Position numbers and translations under genes: made by a program. From Owenia fusiformis (Eukaryota > Annelida > Polychaeta > Sabellida > Oweniidae), in NCBI GenBank assembly GCA_903813345.2, contig CAIIXF020000012.1, positions 22,640,184-22,704,183 of the forward strand: 64,000 nucleotides of DNA. The letters are read 5' to 3'. The notes below the pieces were generated by a model. It saw nothing but the letters and a program-made list of their open reading frames with translations. It was not told the origin of the DNA and ran no database searches. Within the stretch, counting starts at the first letter, position 1. Every line of letters starts with the position of its first letter. Below, piece by piece: positions 1-9,851 of the stretch.

Positions 1-85
1 TGTAAACATACATGTAGCCTCTATGATTCACATTGAAAATATCAATCTATAAAAACGAATAAAGATTTTCAGAAGCATTAGCAAA

Positions 86-3000
86 ATGAGCGCCGAACGC
101 GGTCAACCGGACGAGGCAACTGTGACTTCAAACGCTGCTGAAAATGACAAAGAGAATGTACCACTGGGCGCTGAACAAGGAACAGTTATTGATGTGAAAC
201 AAGGTGCAAACATATCAGATGAACTATTAGCATGTGCCCCTGTATTAATGGATACATGGGAGGCGAAGAAGCCTGTCAAACGTAACCCCCCTTCTACAAC
301 CGCCACACCTGCTGCTAAAACAGAACCAGCTACAAATGAGATTGTCAAGGAGTCAGCTGGAACTCCATCAAAACCCGACGACGACGTGGAACCATTAAAG
401 CCTAGTGATAAGGCAGAAGAACCCGTACAGAATGGAGAAGTTAACGGAAAACATGTGGAACCTATACGCCCGCCAGAAGAGTTGACTCCCGATGCTATAT
501 CTGAGGTAAGTTTAGTAACTCAGTTCAGTGTTTTATAAGTAGAAAGCGCAATAGCGGGGGGGGGGGCATTTCGTCTAATACAGAGGTCTACCTCTCGGCA
601 GCTTTGGATATACACAAAGATTTCAAACGAATGGAAAATATGGTGATCTACTAAAAACTAGCGCATGCTGCTTACAGATCTTTTCACTTCCCTTACTTAC
701 AGGTACGGAACAGATAGTAGAGTTGTTCCCCAGAAAATCCCACATTCATTTGTACACATAGAGTTGGGGGGGGGGGTGATTTCCACATCAGAACAACTTT
801 TCTCTCTATTCCAGTGCATATAACATTACTCCTAGGATTTAGAAACAAATCTCATATGATTATAATATTTTGTGCTAATACTAGTAAAATAGAAATGAAT
901 ATCAATCAAGGAAGCCTCAACTCGTTTATGAACCAATGATTATCACAGATTACAACGTCATTTTTGTCAAGTTGGAGTGGAAACATTTCTATACTATTGA
1001 CGCTTTACCTTTATTTCAGAGAAAAGAGGCGAGGATTAAGAGTTTAGAAACACAGATTAAGTTGCAGCGAGAGAAGGCGAGGCTGTCCTGCCAAAGACTG
1101 GAGCAGGTATTAGAACTGAATTAGATTATTCTTATCATGTATTTGTTGAGAAAGCAACCATAACAGGTTTCCAATATAACATCATCATATCCAGGGGCGG
1201 ATCCGGGAACCAACAAGTGGGGGAACATATTTGAAGTATGAAAAAAATCGGGGCCCTAAAACCAAAAAGTGGGCCCAAATTTTGAAAATTTAAAGCCCAT
1301 TTTTGATAATTTGGCCTAATATTAAAATAAGGCCTTCAAGCCCATTTGTGCCCAAAAAGCCTCATTAATCGAGCCCTAAAAAATGTTGAGCCCACCCAAG
1401 GGGGAAGGGGCGGTCAGAAAGAATATAGCTTATAATCACAGGTTTAATGTGCGCATTTTAATTATTGTATATGTTTAATCTCAAACTATTGGCATCAGTT
1501 TGACAGAGTCAGTATGTATTGAAGATGAAGGTACGTGTCTTTTTCAGGCGACTAAGCTGTTAGACATGCGCCGGAAGGCACTAGAGGAGGCAGAGAGGAA
1601 GGCACGAGAAGCGGTGAGTAATCGCAGGAAACACAATTAAGAACAAGGACAGGGTTTGGTCCAAGGGCTGGTCCATACATCTTGTCATTACCATGTACCT
1701 TCTGACAAGTGACACTGCCAGCAAATAGTTTCATGGGGAAATAACATTGAAACTGTTTCGGTATGCCAATCTTCTAGCTCCATATCCGTTTAGCCATTAA
1801 CGGGGCTATTTTCAGTCTGCTATTTTCATTGGTCACAGCCTTTTATTTTATTTCACTGGCACTCTTCCGATCTTATTCATTCACGTCTCAATATATGTAC
1901 TATATATATGTATCCAGCTTTATATTTTCCACAGTTTGACTCTCATTGTTATTATGAAATTTGGTTCTGACAGTTTTTCTGGCCAGAGTGATGAACTCCG
2001 AGAAGGACATAGTCAGAAAAAACTGCATCCGCATTAAACTTTACTCTCATTAACAACAATATCATGTTATACGATGTTAATAAATAAAGCACAACAAATG
2101 GCAACATTTGAAAAAAACGTAACGTAATACTAGTCGTATGAACGTTTGCCATTTCACTACATTTATTTCAAATATTCAGTTTTGAAAAATGTAAAATTAA
2201 TTAAAAGAGCAAACCACGTGATACTTACATGTTTTGTATCTTATCGTATCCTCATCATTAACAGTGTGTTAGACAATGGGCTCAAATGTAATGCCTAGAT
2301 TGTTGAGTGCCTTTAATTTAACCATATCGCTATAATCCAAGATGAAGTTGTGGATCATTCCAAATATATAGCCCATGATATAACTTACAATTTTGATAAG
2401 CACGATTGTCTTGAAACTACTACACTGCAAATGTAGTTATTTCAACCCTGTTAATGCTTTAAATGAAAATTATAATGATCTCTCCACAAGGTCGTTGAAC
2501 TGAATACAATGTTTGATGAACGTTTCAGGAACGTCGAATTATGGCCATGGAAACAGTCCTTGAGAAAACCAAAGATCCTAACTATGAAGATACGTTCGTC
2601 CCAAAAGACAAGGTTAGCATAGAGTGGCGCGGTGTGTTAATTTTTGTCGCGCTTTGCATGCTTTCAGGAAAGGCGCGTGCTCAAAACTCAACGGGTGCTT
2701 ATCTCATCGACGGGCGACATGGAACAATGGCTAGCCGATCCGAATGCGTTAAAGGTACGTTTGCTATGATTTAAAGGTGTTCGCTTTGTTCAGTACCGCT
2801 CTGTCTTTATTGCATGCATTGGCCCAAGGATGATTTAAATGTTCTATGGATCAAATGAATGTGCTAATTCCTCGACTTGTTTAATCAACGCCATCTTTTG
2901 GCAAATATCCTTGTTCCATCGTTATTATTTTGTTTCTAACAATATTTTATTTAGTTTTCACCTTAACTCGCATGGGTTTTAGTCATTTGTATTATTTTCT

Positions 3001-6000
3001 TATAAGATTCAACTGTGGCTACCAATAGACACGTGTAGTGACAAAAATAAAGAGGATGTTTTAGCGTCATGTATGTGTAATGCTTCAACGTGTTAGATTG
3101 TCATGGAAGGAATTCAAATGACAGTTTTACCATTCAATGGTACAGATAACGAATCGCTGATGGATAAATAAGGACCATTGATTCAGTCAGCAACTGATTC
3201 CAATCCATTTCTTCAAAATCAATGGTAAAAATCCAAAAACCAAACGTAACCCATGACACATTTTTGAAAAACCAAAATCTCACAGAATAGAATAGAATTT
3301 ATTAATATATACACTTTCAGATATCTAAAGAGACGCAATAAAGAAAGGAGCGTCTAACTAAGAGGATAGGAGTATTTTGTTGATAAAGTTCTTCTCTGAG
3401 GAAATGTAATTTTACAATAATAACAACAACCATAACTTTTATCAGGTTCAAGAGTTCTTACATTTTGTAGTAATGGACACTGAATCAACTTAGTAATAGT
3501 AAATGTGTTATTTTCAGAAAGCAAAGGAAACTGAGCTGAGGCAGATATGCGGAGATATGAAATCGGTAAGAACATTTCTCGTGTCTAATCTGAGCGAAAA
3601 ATAAATGAGAAGCGAATTTGCTGAAGTGAGGATTCCATGTTATAAATTAGGACGATTTTCGTTTTTATGAATCGTACCATGCAATGTTTTGCATAATTCT
3701 GTTGGACGGATGTAACATAAGATTACCAGATAATGAACCTTGACATGTCATAAGTATATCGTGAAAAAAAAATTTGAACATGCTTATTAAAAATATTGAA
3801 AAACAATAAATTCTTAAATTGTGTCTAACAGAATTATGCAACACATGTTCTACGAATCATGAAAACAAAGTAAGGGGTTCGCTACTATTTTTTATGAAAA
3901 AATTAAAAATATAACCATCATTAAAACTAAAGTATAAAAAGAGGACATTTAAATCTACAATACTTAAAAATATGAAAATCTTTGGCGACATTGATAACGT
4001 CGAAATATGCAGATGATTTTGGTTCTCCAAACCGAAACTGAATCGTGGTTTGGAAGTAATGATAGGAAATCGACTACTCATTTATTTATCACTCAGACTG
4101 TATATGGTTAACATGATTAATTCATCTTCATCCGATTGTTATTTGATTTTTGACAAACCCCAAACCCCAAACCCCTTTAGACTTGAAAGGGGCATTCGGC
4201 AGGGCTGTAATTTCGCCCCATTGGCATTTATTGTAGCGTGTGAAATATTAGCTTGTAAAATTCGTCAGTGTGATCAAATTGAAGGTATATTGATATCCAA
4301 TAAACAAGTTAAGATATCACAGTATGCTGATGATACCACAAATTTTGTTAAAGATGAAGCATCACTTAGACAACTATTTACTGTTTATAGCTCATTTAAA
4401 GAAATATCAGGTTTAGATGTAAATAAACGTAAAACAGAAGCCATGTGGCTTGGCAGACAAAGATATAGCCAGGAACAATTTTTAGATATTAAATGGAAGC
4501 TATTCCCAAACAATGTTATGAAAATGTTAGGTGTATCTTTTTCCACAACAAAACATATATTTGATTTAGATGACAATGTGCAGTCTAAATTCGAAAAATG
4601 TGAGAAAATAATGAAAAGCTGGCAAAGTAGACATTTAACATTACTGGGTAGAATTACACTAATCAAGTCATTATTGACATCTCAGTTTAGTTATTTAATG
4701 CAAACTTTTGTTATGCCTGACAACTTGCTTAATCGAATCAATGTTCTCATGTTTAAGTTCCTCTGGTCAAAAAGCAAATTTAAAGAGGAAGACCTGAAAC
4801 GGGTGCCAGAAAAAGTAAAAAGAGATATCATAATACAGGATTATAACAAAGGTGGTTTAAAAATGATTAATGTACATGATATCCAGAAAGCTTATTTATT
4901 AAAGTGGGTTAAAAACCTGTCAACACCAGGCAATGGTGCATTTAGAATATTACCCTCATTGTATTTTAATAAACTAGGCAAAAACATGAGTGTGTTTAAG
5001 TCTTCTGTATCAGAGGCAAAATTCATAGGTATTGACAACATTAAGTCAAACTTTTATAAAAAATTGTTAATAACATGGTTAGATTGCAATAAGAACCATG
5101 GAATTGAAAATGATAATTTGTTTAATAACAGAATTGTATTATTTAGACAAAACCCTATATTTTTTACAAATTGGATCAGATCAGGTTTAATTTATATTTC
5201 AGATGTACTTGTAAATAACACAATGATATCTTATGAACGACTGTGTGAAACTCTCGTAAGAAATGGTGAAACTTGGTTTCAGTATACAACAGTCAATTCT
5301 ATTATTTCAAGACTGTTAATAAACAGAACTATTCCACAGCACAGTGAGTCTTTATCGTTCAGAAACATTAGTGTAAAAGATTTAACATGTAAAAATGTAA
5401 GAATTGAATTAACTAAAGATAGATTGCTCATTGGTCCAGATAGATTTAGTGAAAAACAATGGACCCTTACAAAAGAATTATTTATAGAAACAAAAATGAT
5501 ATAATTACAGTGGAAAATTATGCATAGAATATTTCCTACCAGAAAATTAATGTATAAATATCAAATTGATGAAGTACAAAATGAACTGTGTCAAGATTGT
5601 TTAGTTCAGGACAACCTGGTGCATTATTTTTATGAATGCAGAAAAGTTAAATATTTATGGGATAAGCATTTCCCAGGTATTACATGTAATGAAATATTAT
5701 TTGGTAACCCTGAATTATCCAAGACTACATCTATGAAGATTATCCAATTTAAAAGTTGTATAGCCAGTGGTAAACAGAACAAGAACAGCATATATTTTTT
5801 AGCTGACAGTATTTTTAATTCTGATTGATTTTTGAACATGTCGAAAAATAGTTAAGTGCTCATCTAATTGATTATGTATTGTACACTGTAAATATTATGT
5901 ACATATTTTGTCGTTCATTTTAAATAAAAAAAAAATAAAAATAAAAAAAAAAAAAATTGCAAAGCGCCATTCTTTTATGTGATGAAATCTATTGCGATCG

Positions 6001-6752
6001 CTCTTACTTCCTTTTTGGCGAATATATTTTTCAGTACAGTTGAGAGTCTTATTATACACGTCTTACTTTTAAATGAAATAAAGCCATTAGAGAAAACCAT
6101 ATCGACCCATTCCTTCTAAAACATAAAGATGTCATCATGAGAATTCAAGGCCTCGTCAAAAACAGGAAAATGTGATGGAATTCAAAATGTAAAGATGTCA
6201 GCTAGTTAGTGGCAGTTATTAACCTTATAGGCAAAACGTATTGACATATCAATCATTATGTAATATATCTCGCCAAAATAACCCTATAATTGTTCTTATT
6301 TTCGCTTGTTAAGAAAGCTAAAAAAGTATCACAAAATATCACAGGTTCATAAATGACAGTTGTTTAGCCAGTTGACTTTATCTTTCAGATTGAGACTAGG
6401 TCCAGCTCAGCCAAACAGTCAACGGAGGCTCTGGAACAAAAAATGAATCATCTGCGTGCAGAGGTATGGAAAATAGGAGGATATATCGGTTTGATAATGA
6501 TTAATTTACTACGCTTTCTCAAGAAAGACGTTGTTTCTCCGTAAGCCATTGCTTTGTATGTCGGAGATTTGTTTTCACACTGTATTAATTTGTACATTTT
6601 TCTTACAGATTGATAAATGGAAAGGCAGACGAGACGAATTGAAAGATATGAGAGACGAACAAAAAGCTCTTCTTGCTGAGATTCCTAAACTTTCTCGCCC
6701 AAATGATGACACGGACCAACCGCCACCACCGTCCGCTGGGAGTACAGAATAG
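86..6752 (+). CDS. Coiled-coil protein, unknown function, seven coding exons
   Basis: Coding exons: 86-505, 1020-1106, 1548-1613, 2529-2612, 3518-3565, 6389-6463 and 6609-6752. All begin after AG, end before GT and are phase 0, giving 307 residues and one stop. The ATG at 86 lies 14 bases after an acceptor at 71-72, so an upstream non-coding exon probably lies outside the window. Residues 1-140 are acidic, Pro/Thr/Glu-rich and likely disordered, with a KEN-box-like DKENVP at about residue 21. Residues 141-300 are rich in Arg, Lys, Glu, Gln and Leu with heptad character (RKEARIKSLETQIKLQREKA), which predicts a long coiled coil. The C-terminal tail is Pro/Asp-rich. I do not recognise the family; a cytoskeletal or scaffold role is only a guess from the coiled coil. 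The sixth exon follows a 2.8-kb intron filled with transposon sequence. Confidence 0.8.
1193..1425. repeat. Dispersed non-autonomous repeat with ggggcgga terminus
   Basis: This stretch in intron 2 starts with caggggcggatccggg. It is unusually rich in GGCCC/GGGCC-type words (ggggccc, gtgggccc, aagccc, gagccc) and ends in aagggggaaggggcgg. Composition is sharply different from the flanking AT-rich intron. The opening words are typical of short non-autonomous repeats in marine invertebrate genomes, so I call it a dispersed repeat of uncertain class. Confidence 0.4.
2668..2754 (+). CDS. Alternative second version of exon 4 of the coiled-coil gene
   Basis: This 87-bp segment has an acceptor (ctttcag, ending 2667) and a donor (gtacgt, from 2755). 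It is open in phase 0 at both ends, like exon 4 (2529-2612, 84 bp). Its peptide starts ERRVLKTQRVL and exon 4 starts ERRIMAMETVL, so they share ERR[I/V][M/L]..[E/Q].VL before diverging. It could replace exon 4 to give a 308-residue isoform. The gap between the two exons is only 55 bp, which may be too short to be spliced as an intron. A 55-bp intron is also implied for the gene fragment near 25.2 kb, so inclusion of both cannot be excluded. Transcript data would be needed to confirm use. Confidence 0.6.
3588..4100. mobile_element. Tc1/mariner-like MITE in intron 5
   Basis: The ends form imperfect terminal inverted repeats: tctgagcgaaaaataaatga at the left matches the reverse complement of tcatttatttatcactcaga at the right. 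They are flanked by TA at 3586-3587 and 4101-4102, the target duplication expected for Tc1/mariner elements. Subterminal sequence (aatttgctgaagtgaggat) is shared with the MITE at 25840-26076, so they are one family. The interior contains a second inverted pair (tgcataattctgtt / aacagaattatgca), so the element folds extensively. There is no transposase frame. It lies directly against the 5' end of the LINE. Confidence 0.6.
4103..5956 (+). mobile_element. 5'-truncated L1-like LINE, ORF2 C-terminal part
   Basis: A long frame (4050-5504) encodes the reverse-transcriptase palm and thumb. It shows RLERGIRQGCNFAPLAF, the catalytic YADDT at about residues 91-95 of that frame, and the downstream LLGRITLIKSLLTSQFSYLM segment typical of L1/Tx1-type ORF2. 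The same frame continues after one in-frame TAA (5502-5504) to 5828. There it encodes a Cys/His cluster (CQDCLVQDNLVHYFYEC), as at the C-terminus of L1-type ORF2. The endonuclease domain and N-terminal RT are missing. An A-rich tail (5924-5956) marks the 3' end. The element lies in the sense orientation in intron 5 of the coiled-coil gene. It is dead by truncation and nonsense, but otherwise little decayed. Confidence 0.85.
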
Positions 6753-7115
6753 CACAGGGCAGAATCCTGCCCGAGCACCTTATTGGGAAATTGGAATTTG
6801 ATTCTAAGCCCCTTCCGGGAATTATTTAATATTTATAATGATACATAGAATTATTACTATGCATGAGGATGTTTGAACGAGAATGGACATGCGACTTTAG
6901 TGATTTTTATCATTTTGCAACCATTGTGGTGCCTTTCTTGTATAAGTAAAAACGCTCTATTGGAGACTACTAATGATAGATATATATATTGTTTATATGA
7001 TCTGCAAGTTTTCAAATCCATAATGAAAATTATTATAGGATAACTTAATTGTTATTACAATCAATATTCATCATGTTACATAGTGAATAAAGCATTTTGG
7101 TGTTTTTACCGAAAA
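6753..7115 (+). promoter_or_regulatory. 3' UTR and polyadenylation signal of the coiled-coil gene
   Basis: The coding region ends at TAG 6750-6752. An AATAAA hexamer lies at 7086-7091, followed by a GT/T-rich stretch (gtgttttt, gttgtgttttgtttt). A 3' UTR of about 350 bases is inferred. No reading frame of interest occurs in between. Confidence 0.55.
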
Positions 7116-7719
7116 GTTGTGTTTTGTTTTAACCCATTTTATGTGTTTGAGTGAAAGGGGGAACTTGGAAAAGATATAAATCTAAGTTGTCCTTCAAAAA
7201 TAAACCAGAATGTTTTTTGTATACAACCCCTCATTACTACAACCTACTTTTATTCTTCCAATGGACTTCAATTCTTGGTTTCCCAATAGATTACATGTCT
7301 CGGTTACGCACAAATAATGCAAGGGAAACGCTTAAACAAGGGGAGTGGCAGATCCCACAAATTCACAAAATTCATTTGTGAATTTTGTATAGGTTTGGTG
7401 ATAATATTTCTTGCTGCCTTGTTTCTGGTTCCCCTTCATCTGAATGCCGAGAGTCTATTGCGTGCCATAGGGCAAAATCATAAAGTTGCAAAGTAAATCA
7501 TTTGCACGAATGCTTCGTTGTTATATCATTAATTATATGAGAAAAGTATTACAAACTGTTTTATTCTAAAAGTTAATGTGATCTGTGAATCTGCAAGTTA
7601 TCATATAATCTAGTACAATTATAGTTATACTGTAGTACTATGTTATCTAGTTTTCAAAGAGTAAGTTGGGGGGAGATGAGAAAATGAGTAAATGTTACAA
7701 AATGTTGTTTTCATTACAG
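7116..7719. other. Gene-free stretch
   Basis: This 600-bp stretch lies between the coiled-coil gene's polyadenylation site and the MATE exons. The one short frame (7151-7381) has no recognisable features. I see no RNA gene or repeat here. Confidence 0.4.
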
Positions 7720-8110
7720 GGGTGCAGGAGAGTACCTGCTTATATTCATACCTGGAATTTTTGTAAGTGAATGTGCTATAAAACTATTTCTTGGTAATAC
7801 TTTATATGTCATAGCGCTAGCGTGACGTCTAACATTAAGATTAGCGATAAATGATCATCAGAATTTTGAACTACTGTTCATCATGAACTGTTTTTTTAAT
7901 TGTAAAGTCTAAAACTGGTAAATCATTAACGTTGTTTTGTGTATTTCAAATTATTCTATATTTCCAGCTGAACTTTTTCTATCAAGTCTTCTCCAAATAC
8001 CTCCAGCATCAGAACATAGTCTATCCATCTCTTATAATTGGAGCGTTCGCTAATATAGTCAATGCCGTATTGCACTATGTTGTCATTTATGTGTGGAATT
8101 TTGGCATACA
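7720..8110 (+). pseudogene. MATE-family transporter, two isolated exons
   Basis: Exon 7720-7762 (acceptor cattacag, donor gtaagt) encodes GAGEYLLIFIPGIF. Exon 7968-8110 (acceptor atttccag) continues in phase with LNFFYQVFSKYLQHQNIVYP and then GAFANIVNAVLHYVVIYVW, ending near FGIQ. Together they match the region of MATE proteins (SLC47, multidrug and toxin extrusion) where a FIP motif leads into a helix, a KYLQ.Q..V.P motif and the next helix. These transporters exchange organic cations for protons. The donor at the end (ca|gttaga) is weak, and the expected next exon (usually starting near GSA) is not visible downstream. This is either a gene fragment left by rearrangement or exons of a gene whose other parts are unrecognisable here. 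Confidence 0.55.
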
Positions 8111-8416
8111 GTTAGAAATCAATCGTTCATTCATGAGTATATACAAGATGTCTCAAATATGTACTCAATATATCAACAGCACAGATAAACCAATCAATAT
8201 TGTCGGACATCTTTTGGATGTTCATGTAGCTAAACATGAACATTTTCTCCCCAATACACCATTGTTATTTCAGTCTTGCCTGATTCAACCCTTTCCTTTT
8301 TACATGCTACATTCTTCTTTCATTATATTGAAGATTGTTTAGGACTATTTAAGTGTTTTTCTTTCTTGCTCTATTTTGTTATGAAGATCATGTTTATCCT
8401 CTTTCAGCACTTTGCT

Positions 8417-8560
8417 TATGCCTGGGTCGAATTTGCTGTGATCCATCGGGCGGCACCCAGGCGATTCAGTATTGTTTCAAACTGAATACAATTTTGAACA
8501 AAACACTCAATCGGCTGGCCGCCGGCCGATGATTATAGCAGCAAATGTGACCCAGGCATA
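8417..8560. repeat. Palindromic foldback element, ATGCCTGGGTC family, copy 1
   Basis: The two ends are inverted copies: tatgcctgggtc at 8417 and gacccaggcata at 8549-8560. Inner inverted segments are GC-rich (gatccatcgggcggcac / ggccgccggccgatgat) around an AT-rich loop (gtttcaaactgaatacaatt). A second, better preserved copy lies at 27221-27364. There is no coding capacity. This is probably a foldback MITE. Confidence 0.65.
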
Positions 8561-9225
8561 ACATTGCACCGCCTTGTTATGAAAATATAATGCTACTTCG
8601 TTAAAAACATTTTATATATATTATATGTTTATCAATATTTTAGACGTTTTTGCATTGTTATTAATCCGAATCTCAAATAGCAACATCTTTTTGGTGTAAT
8701 AGTCAACATGAGATGTTTATTTTCTAAGTTCCAGCGGGTGTAGGGGTATCTTGTAGTACATGGGCGGGACAGAATTTAGGATATGACCATTTTATTCATC
8801 TATGATTTAATGAATATATCTATATAGTGTCCATTTTGATTCTATAATCAATATAGATTTTGCACATATTCATAAATTTTTGCATTTTTAGATTCACATC
8901 GAAACATTTAGGAAGAATAGCACACAAGAAGGCTACAGCATTAAAAAAATGTATGAACATAGTAATACACATATAGTTATACATTTTAATTCCAAAACAA
9001 GCATGAATATGATGTAACAAGTCCTATGTATCAAGTCCTATGTACCAAGCCACATGGATGATTTATGCCGTCTGCTATAGAGGTCAATGTGTAAGATATA
9101 TTGACTGGATTTAGCATGTCGAATATGGATACAAATTAAACTCTATAGACTGGATAGTCTGCATGCACACGATCATCTTTTTGTCAATTGAAGCAGTGCA
9201 TAGCAAGATAGTATATCAATATTAA
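8561..9225. other. Gene-free AT-rich stretch
   Basis: I see only short frames without motifs and no clear repeat. The short phrase aagtcctatgta is repeated at 9021-9050. The tandem array begins after it. Confidence 0.35.
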
Positions 9226-9851
9226 TGTAGATGCTGCAGACATGTAGCACAAATGTTCTCAAGTCCAAGGTAAGAGGAGTGAGCCTGAAAATAAAAAGGA
9301 AAACAATCAGCAATGATTTAATTTTTGAATGCTCCATCTTTTAAAAGTACTAGTATCTACAACTGTTTTTGATCTAATGAGATATTTTCAATTCATTCTT
9401 CAATATGTATAAATGAACATGAAATGCCCCTTGATGTTTTGGTACTGGATTGTGATGATGTTGGTTCTCGACTGAAGGGATGAGAGAGAAGGGGGTGTTA
9501 GAAATGATTTATTTTCACGATAGATCATGGTTTTGCGATTTATAACATGTACATGTGTATAGGTCCATTTTACAATCTCTACAATTGGAAAATGTTGTGG
9601 AATAATGTAATGAGCCAGATAGCAAAATCATCAAATTATGTGTTAAAGTACCTTGAACAATATGGTATGTAGATAGAAATGTTGCAGATAGGTAGCACAA
9701 ATTGTAGATTCTCTGTGGTTTTCCTTTTGTGTTTCTATTTGTTCTCTCCAAGCCAAGAGGTATGTAGATACAAATGCTGCAGATAGGTAGCACAGATTGT
9801 AGATTCTCAGTGGTTTTCCCTTTGTGGTTCTTTTTGTTCTCTCCAAGGCAA

